Positions 32,208 through 39,358 of a stretch of DNA of 40,641 nt are shown here, one piece after another (position 1 is the stretch's first letter; each line of letters opens with the position of its first letter). The notes under the pieces were generated by a model. That model did not search any database, was not told where the DNA came from, and saw only the letters and a list, made by a program, of their open reading frames with translations. Position numbers and translations under genes: made by a program. This DNA is from Chryseobacterium sp. (GTDB taxonomy: Bacteria > Bacteroidota > Bacteroidia > Flavobacteriales > Weeksellaceae), in contig JAITMC010000038.1 of the NCBI GenBank assembly GCA_031277615.1, forward strand, positions 94,352 to 134,992, given 5' to 3'.

Positions 32208-34454
32208 ATGAAGATAACTAAAATAGCAGCCGTATTTCTGGCAATGGCTTTCAGTGGAAAAATGATGGCTCAGGAAACAGAAAAACAGCTGCTAATAAAA
32301 GATGCAGATGACAAATTTCCCATTGCGGACGTTCTCGTAAAGTATAACCACGGAAACAGCCATACTCATTCCGGAGCAGACGGTACTTTCAGTATCCCTG
32401 CAGCTTCACTTCCTGATACGCTGGTGATCAGCCGTCAGGGATATGATGAGGTAAAATGGGCCGTCACCCATGATGAAGATAAAAATAAAGTTATCTTTTT
32501 ACAGCACAAACCGTTTCAGATCTCTGAAGTGGCCATCAGCCACAGCTCTTTTTTATCTGCCATTACCAAAGTGGATCTTAATAAATTTCCCGTTAACTCC
32601 GCTCAGGACCTGCTGAGAAAAGTTCCCGGACTGTTTATTGCACAGCATGCGGGAGGTGGAAAGGCGGAACAGCTTTTTCTGAGAGGATTTGATGCTGATC
32701 ACGGGACCGATGTCAGCGTGAATGTAGACGGAATGCCGGTGAATATTGTTTCCCATGCTCATGGCCAGGGATATTCCGATTTACACTTTGTGATCCCGGA
32801 AACCGTAAACAATATCGATTTTGGGAAAGGAGCTTACTATATGGACCGCGGAGATTTCAATACCGCCGGATATGTTGATTTTCAGACGTACAATGGTTTG
32901 AAAAACAGTATGGTCAAACTGGAGGGAGGTTCATTCAATTCAAAAAGAGTTTTGGGAATGTTCAATATCCTGCACGACGATGCCGGACGTAAAAATGCTT
33001 ATGTTGCCGCAGAATACAATTATACGGACGGCCCTTTTGATGTAAAGCAGAATTTCAACAGGATCAATATTTTCGGAAAATACAACCAGTGGATTACGGA
33101 TAATGATTATTTCAATGTTCAGTTTTCTAACTTCAATTCTTCGTGGAATGCTTCAGGACAGATTCCGGAGCGTGCCGTGGAGGAGGGGATTATCGGAAGA
33201 TGGGGAAGTATTGACCCTACAGAAGGCGGAAAAACATCCAGAACCAACCTTCAGATGAATTTCAAACATATTATTTCATCCTCGGAACAGATTGATGCGA
33301 TGGCTTTTTATTCAAAATACAACTTTAACCTGTATTCTGATTTTACCTTTTATTTGAAAGATAAAGATCATGGTGACGAAATCCGCCAGACCGACGGCAG
33401 AAATATTTACGGAACCGAAGTGAAATATACCAAAAGCTTCGCCCTTCCAAACAGCTCCCTGAACTGGATCTCAGGAGTAGGATTCAGAAATGATGACATC
33501 AATACCTTACAGCTCAGCCACGTTTATCACAGAGATCTGCTGCTGGACAGGATGGCGGATGTAACAGGAACCGAGACTAATCTTCATGCCTACTCCGGAC
33601 TGATCTGGAAAACAGGAAAATGGACTATCAATCCGGCATTAAGAGTCGATCATTTCATATTCAATATGCACAATCTTCTTGATTCTGAACAGCTTCCGTC
33701 CGGACAGTCCAAAGAAGCCACAAGACTGAGCCCGAAACTGAACTTTTCCTATGCCCAGAATGATAACGTGATGTGGTTCTTAAAAACCGGGATGGGCTTC
33801 CATTCCAATGATTTAAGAGTAGTGGTTCCGAATCCCGATCAGAAAACGCTTCCCTATTCCATCGGGGCCGATTTCGGAGTAAGGCTGCATCCTTTTAAAT
33901 CCCTTATCATCACCCCAACGTTATGGTATATGGATCTTCAGCAGGAATTTGTATATGTGGGAGATGATGCGGTGGTGGAACCTTCCGGAAAATCAAGACG
34001 CTTCGGAGCTGATCTGGGAATCCGTTTTCAGCCATTGGAAAACTTCTATCTGAATGCAGATATCAATTATTCCCACGCAAGATTTATTGAAGAAGAAAAA
34101 GGAAATGATTATGTTCCATTAGCTCCTGTAGTAACAAGCACAGGCTCCGTAAACTGGGATTTCCTTGATGGCTTTTCTCTTGGTCTTCAGTACAGATATC
34201 TTGGTGCAAGACCTGCCGTGGAAGACAACAGCATCAAAACAAAAGCTTACTTTGTGAACGACCTGATGCTTTCCTATAACCGCCGGAAATGGGGGGCGAA
34301 CCTTCAGGTCAACAACCTTTTTAATGTAAAATGGAACGAAGCCCAGTTTGCAACAGAAACCCAGCTGAAAGGTGAAGCAGAACCCGTTACAGATCTTACC
34401 TATACACCGGGAAGCCCGTTTGGAGTAAGAGTGGGAGTATATTATAAGTTTTAG
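32208..34454 (+). CDS. TonB-dependent receptor, probable nickel (or nickel-complex) importer
   Basis: This 748-residue outer-membrane receptor has a signal peptide (1-21, ending MMAQ), a carboxypeptidase-regulatory-like domain (about 27-105), a plug (about 110-215) and a 22-strand barrel ending in Phe748 (GVRVGVYYKF). The plug is rich in His and Asp: LRGFDADHGTD, then NIVSHAHGQGYSDLHF. This is unlike siderophore receptors and fits a transition-metal substrate. The N-terminal part also holds a small NHGNSHTHSG His cluster. Its place after urease, NicO permease and urea channel genes points to nickel. Substrate remains an inference. Confidence 0.88.
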   Translation: MKITKIAAVFLAMAFSGKMMAQETEKQLLIKDADDKFPIADVLVKYNHGNSHTHSGADGTFSIPAASLPDTLVISRQGYDEVKWAVTHDEDKNKVIFLQHKPFQISEVAISHSSFLSAITKVDLNKFPVNSAQDLLRKVPGLFIAQHAGGGKAEQLFLRGFDADHGTDVSVNVDGMPVNIVSHAHGQGYSDLHFVIPETVNNIDFGKGAYYMDRGDFNTAGYVDFQTYNGLKNSMVKLEGGSFNSKRVLGMFNILHDDAGRKNAYVAAEYNYTDGPFDVKQNFNRINIFGKYNQWITDNDYFNVQFSNFNSSWNASGQIPERAVEEGIIGRWGSIDPTEGGKTSRTNLQMNFKHIISSSEQIDAMAFYSKYNFNLYSDFTFYLKDKDHGDEIRQTDGRNIYGTEVKYTKSFALPNSSLNWISGVGFRNDDINTLQLSHVYHRDLLLDRMADVTGTETNLHAYSGLIWKTGKWTINPALRVDHFIFNMHNLLDSEQLPSGQSKEATRLSPKLNFSYAQNDNVMWFLKTGMGFHSNDLRVVVPNPDQKTLPYSIGADFGVRLHPFKSLIITPTLWYMDLQQEFVYVGDDAVVEPSGKSRRFGADLGIRFQPLENFYLNADINYSHARFIEEEKGNDYVPLAPVVTSTGSVNWDFLDGFSLGLQYRYLGARPAVEDNSIKTKAYFVNDLMLSYNRRKWGANLQVNNLFNVKWNEAQFATETQLKGEAEPVTDLTYTPGSPFGVRVGVYYKF

Positions 34455-34530
34455 AGTGGGAGAGTGAGAGGATTTGAGAGTCTTGGAGTTGGAGCGTAAA
34501 GCGATTTTCAAATTAACTCATTCTCAAATT
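34453..34530 (+). repeat. purine-rich dispersed repeat, copy 4
   Basis: Starting at the receptor stop codon, the plus strand reads GAGTGGGAGAGTGAGAGG, then GAGTCTTGGAGTTGGAGC, followed by a CAAATT/CTCTTCTCTC tail to about 34555. Same family as copies at 31021 and 35540. Confidence 0.65.
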
Positions 34531-34593
34531 TTCAAATTCTCTTCTCTCTACATTACAAATTTTGTCTAATTTTAATTAATCATAATATCGGAT

Positions 34594-35481
34594 ATGGAAG
34601 TATTATCCAATTTTCAGTACAAAAAGCTTTTTCTCCCGAATATTACAGAGAAAATATTAGCGAATAATGCGGATATACAGCTTTACCGGATAGAAGATTA
34701 CCTCAAAGGAATTCTGATGCCCGTCATTCCGTACCGGACCACCTTTAATTTTATCATTTTTGTGACAAAAGGCCATATCAGGCAGTATCTTGAAAACAAA
34801 GAATATTATGCTGAAAAAGCAGGTGTTATCTTTATCAAACAGGGGACAATAACCGCTACGTTGGAACTTTCTGATGATATTGAAGGATTCTTTCTCGCCT
34901 ATGAAAACAATATCCTGTCTGAACAGGAACTTCCCAAGCATAAAAGCAGTATTTTCTTTATGACCCCTTTCCTGAATCTGGACAGTCTGACTTATGAGAC
35001 CATTACCCAGCTTCTTCCGATCATGGAACAGGAGCTTTGGCTGAATAATCTCAATACCAATGAGGTGGTGGTTACGATGCTCCACCTTATCCTGATAAAA
35101 ATGCTCAGCACCGATTCCGATTCCCACCACAAGTCGGCCACCCGTCCGATGGAATTATCACTGCAGTTTCGCGATCTTCTCTTTAAATACCATGTGGGAG
35201 AAAAAAGAGTGGCCTTTTACGCCGATAAACTGTCGGTTACCGAAAGCTATCTCAACAAATGTGTAAAAAGCGTTACCCAGAAGTCACCGAAACAATGGAT
35301 CAACGAGATCGATATCAACTATAGCAAAGCATTGCTTCATTCCAGTAAAGATATCGCGGAAATAGCTTATGAACTGAATTTCCATACCGCGTCACACTTT
35401 ACCCAGCTTTTCAAGAAAATTGCAGGCGTTACCCCTAAGGAATACAGAACACAGTTTTTGAAAGGCAGAATTCCAGTTTAA
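34594..35481 (+). CDS. AraC-family transcriptional regulator
   Basis: This 295-residue protein has an N-terminal cupin-like sensing part (about 1-170, with TTFNFIIFVTKGHIRQYLEN) and the AraC double helix-turn-helix at about 195-290: FYADKLSVTESYLNKCVKSVT, then DIAEIAYELNFHTASHFTQLFKKIAGVTPKEYR. It follows the TonB receptor by 139 bases on the same strand. Control of the receptor or of the urea locus is a reasonable guess from position. The effector is unknown. Confidence 0.9.
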   Translation: MEVLSNFQYKKLFLPNITEKILANNADIQLYRIEDYLKGILMPVIPYRTTFNFIIFVTKGHIRQYLENKEYYAEKAGVIFIKQGTITATLELSDDIEGFFLAYENNILSEQELPKHKSSIFFMTPFLNLDSLTYETITQLLPIMEQELWLNNLNTNEVVVTMLHLILIKMLSTDSDSHHKSATRPMELSLQFRDLLFKYHVGEKRVAFYADKLSVTESYLNKCVKSVTQKSPKQWINEIDINYSKALLHSSKDIAEIAYELNFHTASHFTQLFKKIAGVTPKEYRTQFLKGRIPV

Positions 35482-35539
35482 AAATAGGATGGAATTTCAC
35501 TGTGGGGCAAACTGACAATTGATGTTTTGTGTGAGGAAA

Positions 35540-35690
35540 AAATAGGTTTGAGGGTTGGAGCGTTTGAGGGTAGGAGAGTTTTAGAGTAGGAGAGTGAGAA
35601 TGTTTGGTTATCATATTCTGTAATAGCCACGACTTTATCTATCCGTCTATTATCTATTCGTCTATTACACGCCCTATTTTCCTCACGTCA
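35540..35690 (+). repeat. purine-rich dispersed repeat, copy 5, with pyrimidine tail
   Basis: The plus strand holds GGTTTGAGGGTTGGAGCG, GGAGAGTTTTAGAGTAGG and GAGAATGTTTGGTTATC (to about 35612). A tail of TCTATCCGTCTATTATC-type simple sequence follows, up to the stop of topoisomerase IB at 35683. The GTTTGGTTATC end is shared with copy 2. Confidence 0.7.
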
Positions 35691-36792
35691 TTTTCTCATT
35701 TTCCAGAATTTTCAGCACAAGTTTCTCTTCGTGGGTCAGACCGGCTTTCCCGTCATTGGCTTCGATTTCTTCCAGTTCATCGAGGTATTTTCTGATGGTG
35801 TTGTTTTCATACAGATTGATGACGAGAGGATGAACATAATATTTTCGGCATACGGTACTTGTATTGCCTAAATGTTCGGCAACAATTTCAAGGGCTTCTT
35901 TTACTTTCTTTTTATACTGGGTATTATTTTCAGCATATCCGATTTCTTTAAATGCGATCAGGGCACTGACGGTTCCGGACCATGTCCTGAAATCTTTAGC
36001 CGTAAAATCTTCACCACTGATCTCTTTAATATAATCATTCACCATCCCGGAATCTATAGAATGCCTGTTTCCCTCATCATCCAGATACTGGAAAAGTTCC
36101 TTTCCGGGAATATCCTTACACTTCTGGACCAGTCTGGAAAGCCTTCTGCTTCTGAGGTCCACATGATGCATGATTCCCTTTTTCCCTTTAAATGAGAACG
36201 TAATTTTCTGACCGTTAATCTTCACATGCCTGCCTTTTAACGTCGTCAAACCAAAAGAACCATACAGTTTTTCATAGGCATTATTGCCGATCCGGATGTT
36301 GGTCCGCTGCATCAGGCTGACGATCAGGGCTAAGATTTTCCGCTTTTCAAAATTTCTCAGCGTAAGATCCTGTTCCACATGAAGCCGGATGTTGGGTAAG
36401 GCATACCCGAACTGAAGCATCCTGTAAAACTTGGTGTGATTTCTTAAGGCGCTCCACAGCGGATGATAGCGGTATTGTTTCCTTTTTTTGATGTCAAAGC
36501 CCGTGGCCTGAAGATGGCCGTTTTCTATGGCACAGATCCATACATTTTCCCAGGCCGGAGGAATGACCAGCTTATTGATTCTGCTGATCTCTTCCTTATC
36601 TTTGATTTTCTCTCCGTTTTTGAAATACGCATACTTCTTACCGGATTTTTTACGGGTAATTCCAGCAGTCTCTGCATCGGTGGTATATACAAGATGTACC
36701 GCCTTTGCAGAAGCTTCCGGATCTTTCATGATTTTTACAATTTTTGAAGGCTTTAGATGAGAAATAATCTCTAAGTCTGCATTCTTTTCCAT
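35683..36792 (-). CDS. DNA topoisomerase IB (poxvirus/bacterial type)
   Basis: This 369-residue enzyme relaxes supercoils by a 3'-phosphotyrosyl intermediate. The catalytic Tyr is 319 in VCRKYYVHP (usual form SRKSYVHP). Supporting residues are Arg167 in TNIRIGNNAYEK, the Lys-containing KGKKGIMHHVDLRS strand, and Arg279 in KDFRTWSGTVSA. The N-terminal VIPPAWENVWIC and GFDIKKRKQYRYH are conserved. Length is slightly over the bacterial norm (about 330-350). A 55-residue lipoprotein gene ends 9 bases before its start, so they share a transcript. Confidence 0.94.
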   Translation of the reverse strand: MEKNADLEIISHLKPSKIVKIMKDPEASAKAVHLVYTTDAETAGITRKKSGKKYAYFKNGEKIKDKEEISRINKLVIPPAWENVWICAIENGHLQATGFDIKKRKQYRYHPLWSALRNHTKFYRMLQFGYALPNIRLHVEQDLTLRNFEKRKILALIVSLMQRTNIRIGNNAYEKLYGSFGLTTLKGRHVKINGQKITFSFKGKKGIMHHVDLRSRRLSRLVQKCKDIPGKELFQYLDDEGNRHSIDSGMVNDYIKEISGEDFTAKDFRTWSGTVSALIAFKEIGYAENNTQYKKKVKEALEIVAEHLGNTSTVCRKYYVHPLVINLYENNTIRKYLDELEEIEANDGKAGLTHEEKLVLKILENEKMT

Positions 36793-36801
36793 AAAAAACG
36801 G

Positions 36802-36969
36802 TTAAGAGTTTTTACCCCTCGAAAAGATCAGTAAAAGAATGACAACAATGGCGACAACTACAATAATTCCCCACCACATTCCGGCCTTAAAAATTGTTTC
36901 TACTGCTTCACAGCTCGTCAGTGTCAACAAGCTGAATATCGTCATACTGTATAAGCTCCATTTTTTCAT
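36802..36969 (-). CDS. 55-residue lipoprotein with one membrane helix
   Basis: This short gene reads MKKWSLYSMTIFSLLTLTSC, putting a lipobox Cys at 20, followed by EAVETIFKAGMW and a strong hydrophobic helix (about 30-49, GIIVVVAIVVILLLIF) with a basic tail (SRGKNS). From memory, near-identical short proteins are widespread in Flavobacteriia and are sometimes mislabelled phosphatidate cytidylyltransferase. The role is unknown. The stop lies 9 bases before the topoisomerase start, and DUF6526-like is upstream on the same strand, so the three could form an operon. Confidence 0.8.
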   Translation of the reverse strand: MKKWSLYSMTIFSLLTLTSCEAVETIFKAGMWWGIIVVVAIVVILLLIFSRGKNS

Positions 36970-36989
36970 GATGTATCTATTTTGGTGTG

Positions 36990-37427
36990 TTAAATTCTAT
37001 GTAGGTCAGGTTTCCAGTTTCTGATCGATTTTTTGATCTCATTTCCGGAAATATTTTCGTGAAGCGCCCGGTACAGCAGTTCCTTAAACTCTTCATCATA
37101 GGCAAACCTTAAAGCTGCTATCTGGTCAAAACTCAGTTTTTCAGCCACTTCATCAGACCGCTGTTCAAAGATTTCAAAATACCGCTGTTTGAATTCAAGC
37201 CTTACCATCCGGTTTTGAAGCCCCAGCGCATAATGCTGTCTGACCATAATAGCAAGGTAAAAAAGCAGAAATACAATCACTGAAAATAAAATCCAGATCG
37301 GCTGGTTGCCAGGATCATCCCAGATTTTATAGATTCCGAATATTTCCAGTACAATCAGTAAAGGAAGATAGACAAAATGATGAGGCGGATAAAACTTTCT
37401 GTGGTTATGATAGTTCTGTACTTGCAT
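36990..37427 (-). CDS. DUF6526-like membrane protein
   Basis: This 145-residue protein starts MQVQNYHNHRKFYPPHHFV, then has two membrane helices (about 19-35 and 43-62) and a soluble C-terminal part with LQNRMVRLEFKQRYFEIF and LSFDQIAALRFAYDEEFKEL. The N-terminal motif and layout match, from memory, the DUF6526 family of Bacteroidetes. Function is unknown. It lies 20 bases upstream of the 55-residue lipoprotein gene. Confidence 0.8.
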   Translation of the reverse strand: MQVQNYHNHRKFYPPHHFVYLPLLIVLEIFGIYKIWDDPGNQPIWILFSVIVFLLFYLAIMVRQHYALGLQNRMVRLEFKQRYFEIFEQRSDEVAEKLSFDQIAALRFAYDEEFKELLYRALHENISGNEIKKSIRNWKPDLHRI

Positions 37428-37574
37428 ATTGTAGAAGTAGCAATAATCTTTCCAAAATTTTACCGTTTTAACAATAAATTGTATTTTGTGGTATCTTAAA
37501 AATTTATCGTATTTAAAATTTGTTATTGAAATTATTCATTAAAAAACACAGTTTGTGTTAAATAGAATATAAAA

Positions 37575-37790
37575 TCCCTGGGAAAAAACTGATCCGTAAG
37601 ATCTGTGAAATCAGCGGAATCTGTAGGAAATTCTTCAACCACAAAAGCAACAAAAGGTTTGAACACGTAAGTAACCTTTAAGTTAAATGCATTGCACATA
37701 GAAGTTCACTAAAGTTCTTAAAAATCAAAGATTTTTATTGGGGTATTAAAATCTACTCAATCCGCAGAATCTGCGTGAGAAAAAAACATC
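37575..37790. repeat. dispersed intergenic repeat block
   Basis: This non-coding stretch contains words such as AATCAGCGGAATCTGTAGG and CAATCCGCAGAATCTGCGTG (partly inverted to each other), and the perfect hairpin AAAAATC-aaa-GATTTTT (about 37719-37735). Such text is, from memory, repeated in Chryseobacterium intergenic DNA. It directly abuts the truncated S66 peptidase remnant. 37428-37574 is AT-rich and holds nothing I can name. Confidence 0.5.
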
Positions 37791-37800
37791 CACAAATCAG

Positions 37801-38046
37801 GGTGTCTTCAACAAAATCAATGCGCTTATTCTGGGCAGGCCCTATCACAATAAATATGCGGAGGAATATAACAGAATCCTCTTACAGGTGATAAGGGATG
37901 AAGAAGGACGTGATGACCTGACTATTGTCACCGAAATGGATTTCGGGCATACCTGTCCTGTATTTACTCTTCCCTATGGTGCCATGGCGGAAATTGATCA
38001 CGACAGGAAAACATTCAGCATTCTGGAGAGTGGAGTAACGCGATAA
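37801..38046 (+). pseudogene. 3' remnant of an S66 peptidase (LD-carboxypeptidase/MccF family)
   Basis: The frame reads VFNKINALILGRPYHNKYAE, then VTEMDFGHTCPVFTLPYGAM, AEIDHDRKTFSILESGVTR and a stop at 38044-38046. The MDFGHT-P-F-LPYG-AEID block and the ILESGV end are the C-terminus of S66 peptidases such as MccF, which hydrolyse LD-peptides or microcin C. Only about 81 of some 340 residues remain; the 5' part is replaced by the repeat block. FGHTCP has Cys where Asp is usual. 38047-38409 holds no further gene I can support, only a short frame at 38258-38346. Confidence 0.8.
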
Positions 38047-38409
38047 AAATTAAAGTTCTGATAAGAATTTAATCATGGGTTCGTAAAAGAATACTTCATT
38101 TTTAATGATGTTCGTCTTTTTATGGGCTGCTGTTTTTCAGGCTAAATCATGGATCAGGCGCAAAAGCTGGAAGGCAAGTAAAAAAGCAGAGTTCATTTGT
38201 ATAATTCTTTTTGGAAAAGGCCTTATCAATCATACTGTTGATTTTGGGAAGCAAGAATGAGAATCAACGGAATTGATTCGATGAAGCAGAGGGATATCCA
38301 TAAGCTTTTCGGCGGCGTAGTTGCATCACTTTATCTGCTCAAATAAAACGGAATTATACATCAACTTTGCGTTAAACCTCATTACAAAATCTCTTGAATC
38401 AATCCGGAA

Positions 38410-38766
38410 TCACGCCCATACTTCCTGAGCGGAAAGCTCACTGATATCAATCCCATCCCAGGTTCCCAGATACCATAACCTGATTATTTTGCTGGCAATG
38501 TCACTTAAGACGGGATTCATTACAATCCGGGAAACCATTGCATTTTTTAACTGGTTTTTATTGGATGAGGTATCCAGTATATTTTTAGACACGCTCAGAA
38601 ATTCTGAAAAAGCAGCAGCATCCGAATGTTCCGTAAGATAAGCATAATAGTTTTCTGCCTGTCCCGCAGCCTGTAGTTCATGTATGGTAAAGCCGGTAAG
38701 TTCTGCTGAGATCGGGAGAAATACCTCAAAATAATCATTGCCGAAGGTTGTGTTAATCATATTCAT
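38410..38766 (-). CDS. small subunit-like protein of a sugar/sorbitol dehydrogenase (tentative)
   Basis: This 118-residue helical protein reads FLPISAELTGFTIHELQAAG, then YYAYLTEHSDAAAFSEFL and IIRLWYLGTWDG. The LTG-F--ELQ-TGQAE-YY pattern and the ILRLWYLGTW block recall the small subunits of FAD-dependent sugar dehydrogenases (PF12318 type). It has no TAT signal and ends soon after the WYLGTW block, where relatives continue for 20-40 more residues, so it may be truncated. No partner oxidoreductase gene lies downstream in the window. The decayed stretch beyond its stop suggests the large subunit was lost. Confidence 0.55.
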   Translation of the reverse strand: MNMINTTFGNDYFEVFLPISAELTGFTIHELQAAGQAENYYAYLTEHSDAAAFSEFLSVSKNILDTSSNKNQLKNAMVSRIVMNPVLSDIASKIIRLWYLGTWDGIDISELSAQEVWA

Positions 38767-38987
38767 TTCATTAAAATTCGGGTTGGAATATTGCTGTGTT
38801 GACTGATCTGTTTTTTTACTGCATTTCAGAACTTCTTTTTCCGGAAATTAATTTTCAGAAAGTTCACAATATCCTTTTTTCATCGATCCGAAATTAGCCA
38901 ACTCCTGTTAGATAAGCTTCAGTATTTCTACGTAATTGTTGGTTTTTAATCTTAGAAATTGGATGTGGGAAGGATGAAGGGTGATGG

Positions 38988-39030
38988 GTGATGGGTGAGG
39001 GGTGATGGGTGAGGGGTGATGGGTGAGGGA
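38988..39030 (+). repeat. short tandem repeat, 14-base unit
   Basis: Three head-to-tail copies of GTGATGGGTGAGGG-type text follow a shorter GGGTGATGGGTGA start (from about 38975). It lies in the gene-free stretch 38767-39358. That gap also holds a TAATTTTG -7-like box (39224-39231) about 130 bases before the next gene. Confidence 0.8.
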
Positions 39031-39358
39031 AGTTTTGAAAACCGTAAAGGAAAATTGCTTATCTGTATCAATGGCTTATCAATTGAAGGATAGCTGACAT
39101 TAATTATAACCACGAGTAACTTCCAGCATCCTTCTCCCAGCTTCCAGCCTTTAATCTTAATTTTCTTTACCTGAATACAATAAAGTACATTAAAATACGA
39201 CATGTTTTGTCGTTGTACGTCTGTAATTTTGCTCAAAAGAGAAATTTTAAAAATTAAATGAAATAAATATAGATTAAGACTCGTTAATGAGATAGCGTAA
39301 TCTTAAAAAGTGTTAAATTCGCGAAAATAAATAACTGATAACTTTAAAACACCTATAC

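Noticed and set aside
38258-38346. A 29-codon frame (MRINGIDSMKQRDIHKLFGG...) in the gene-poor stretch
   Set aside because: Too short and without a recognisable family; possibly a scrap of a lost gene, but not supportable as a feature.
38975-39030. Short regular repeats that could suggest a CRISPR array
   Set aside because: The units are 14 bases, head to tail, with no spacers between them and no cas genes nearby; this is a simple tandem repeat.
38952-39236. A 94-codon minus-strand frame over the tandem repeat
   Set aside because: Its C-terminal half is only the translated repeat (HPSP units) and there is no promoter or family feature.
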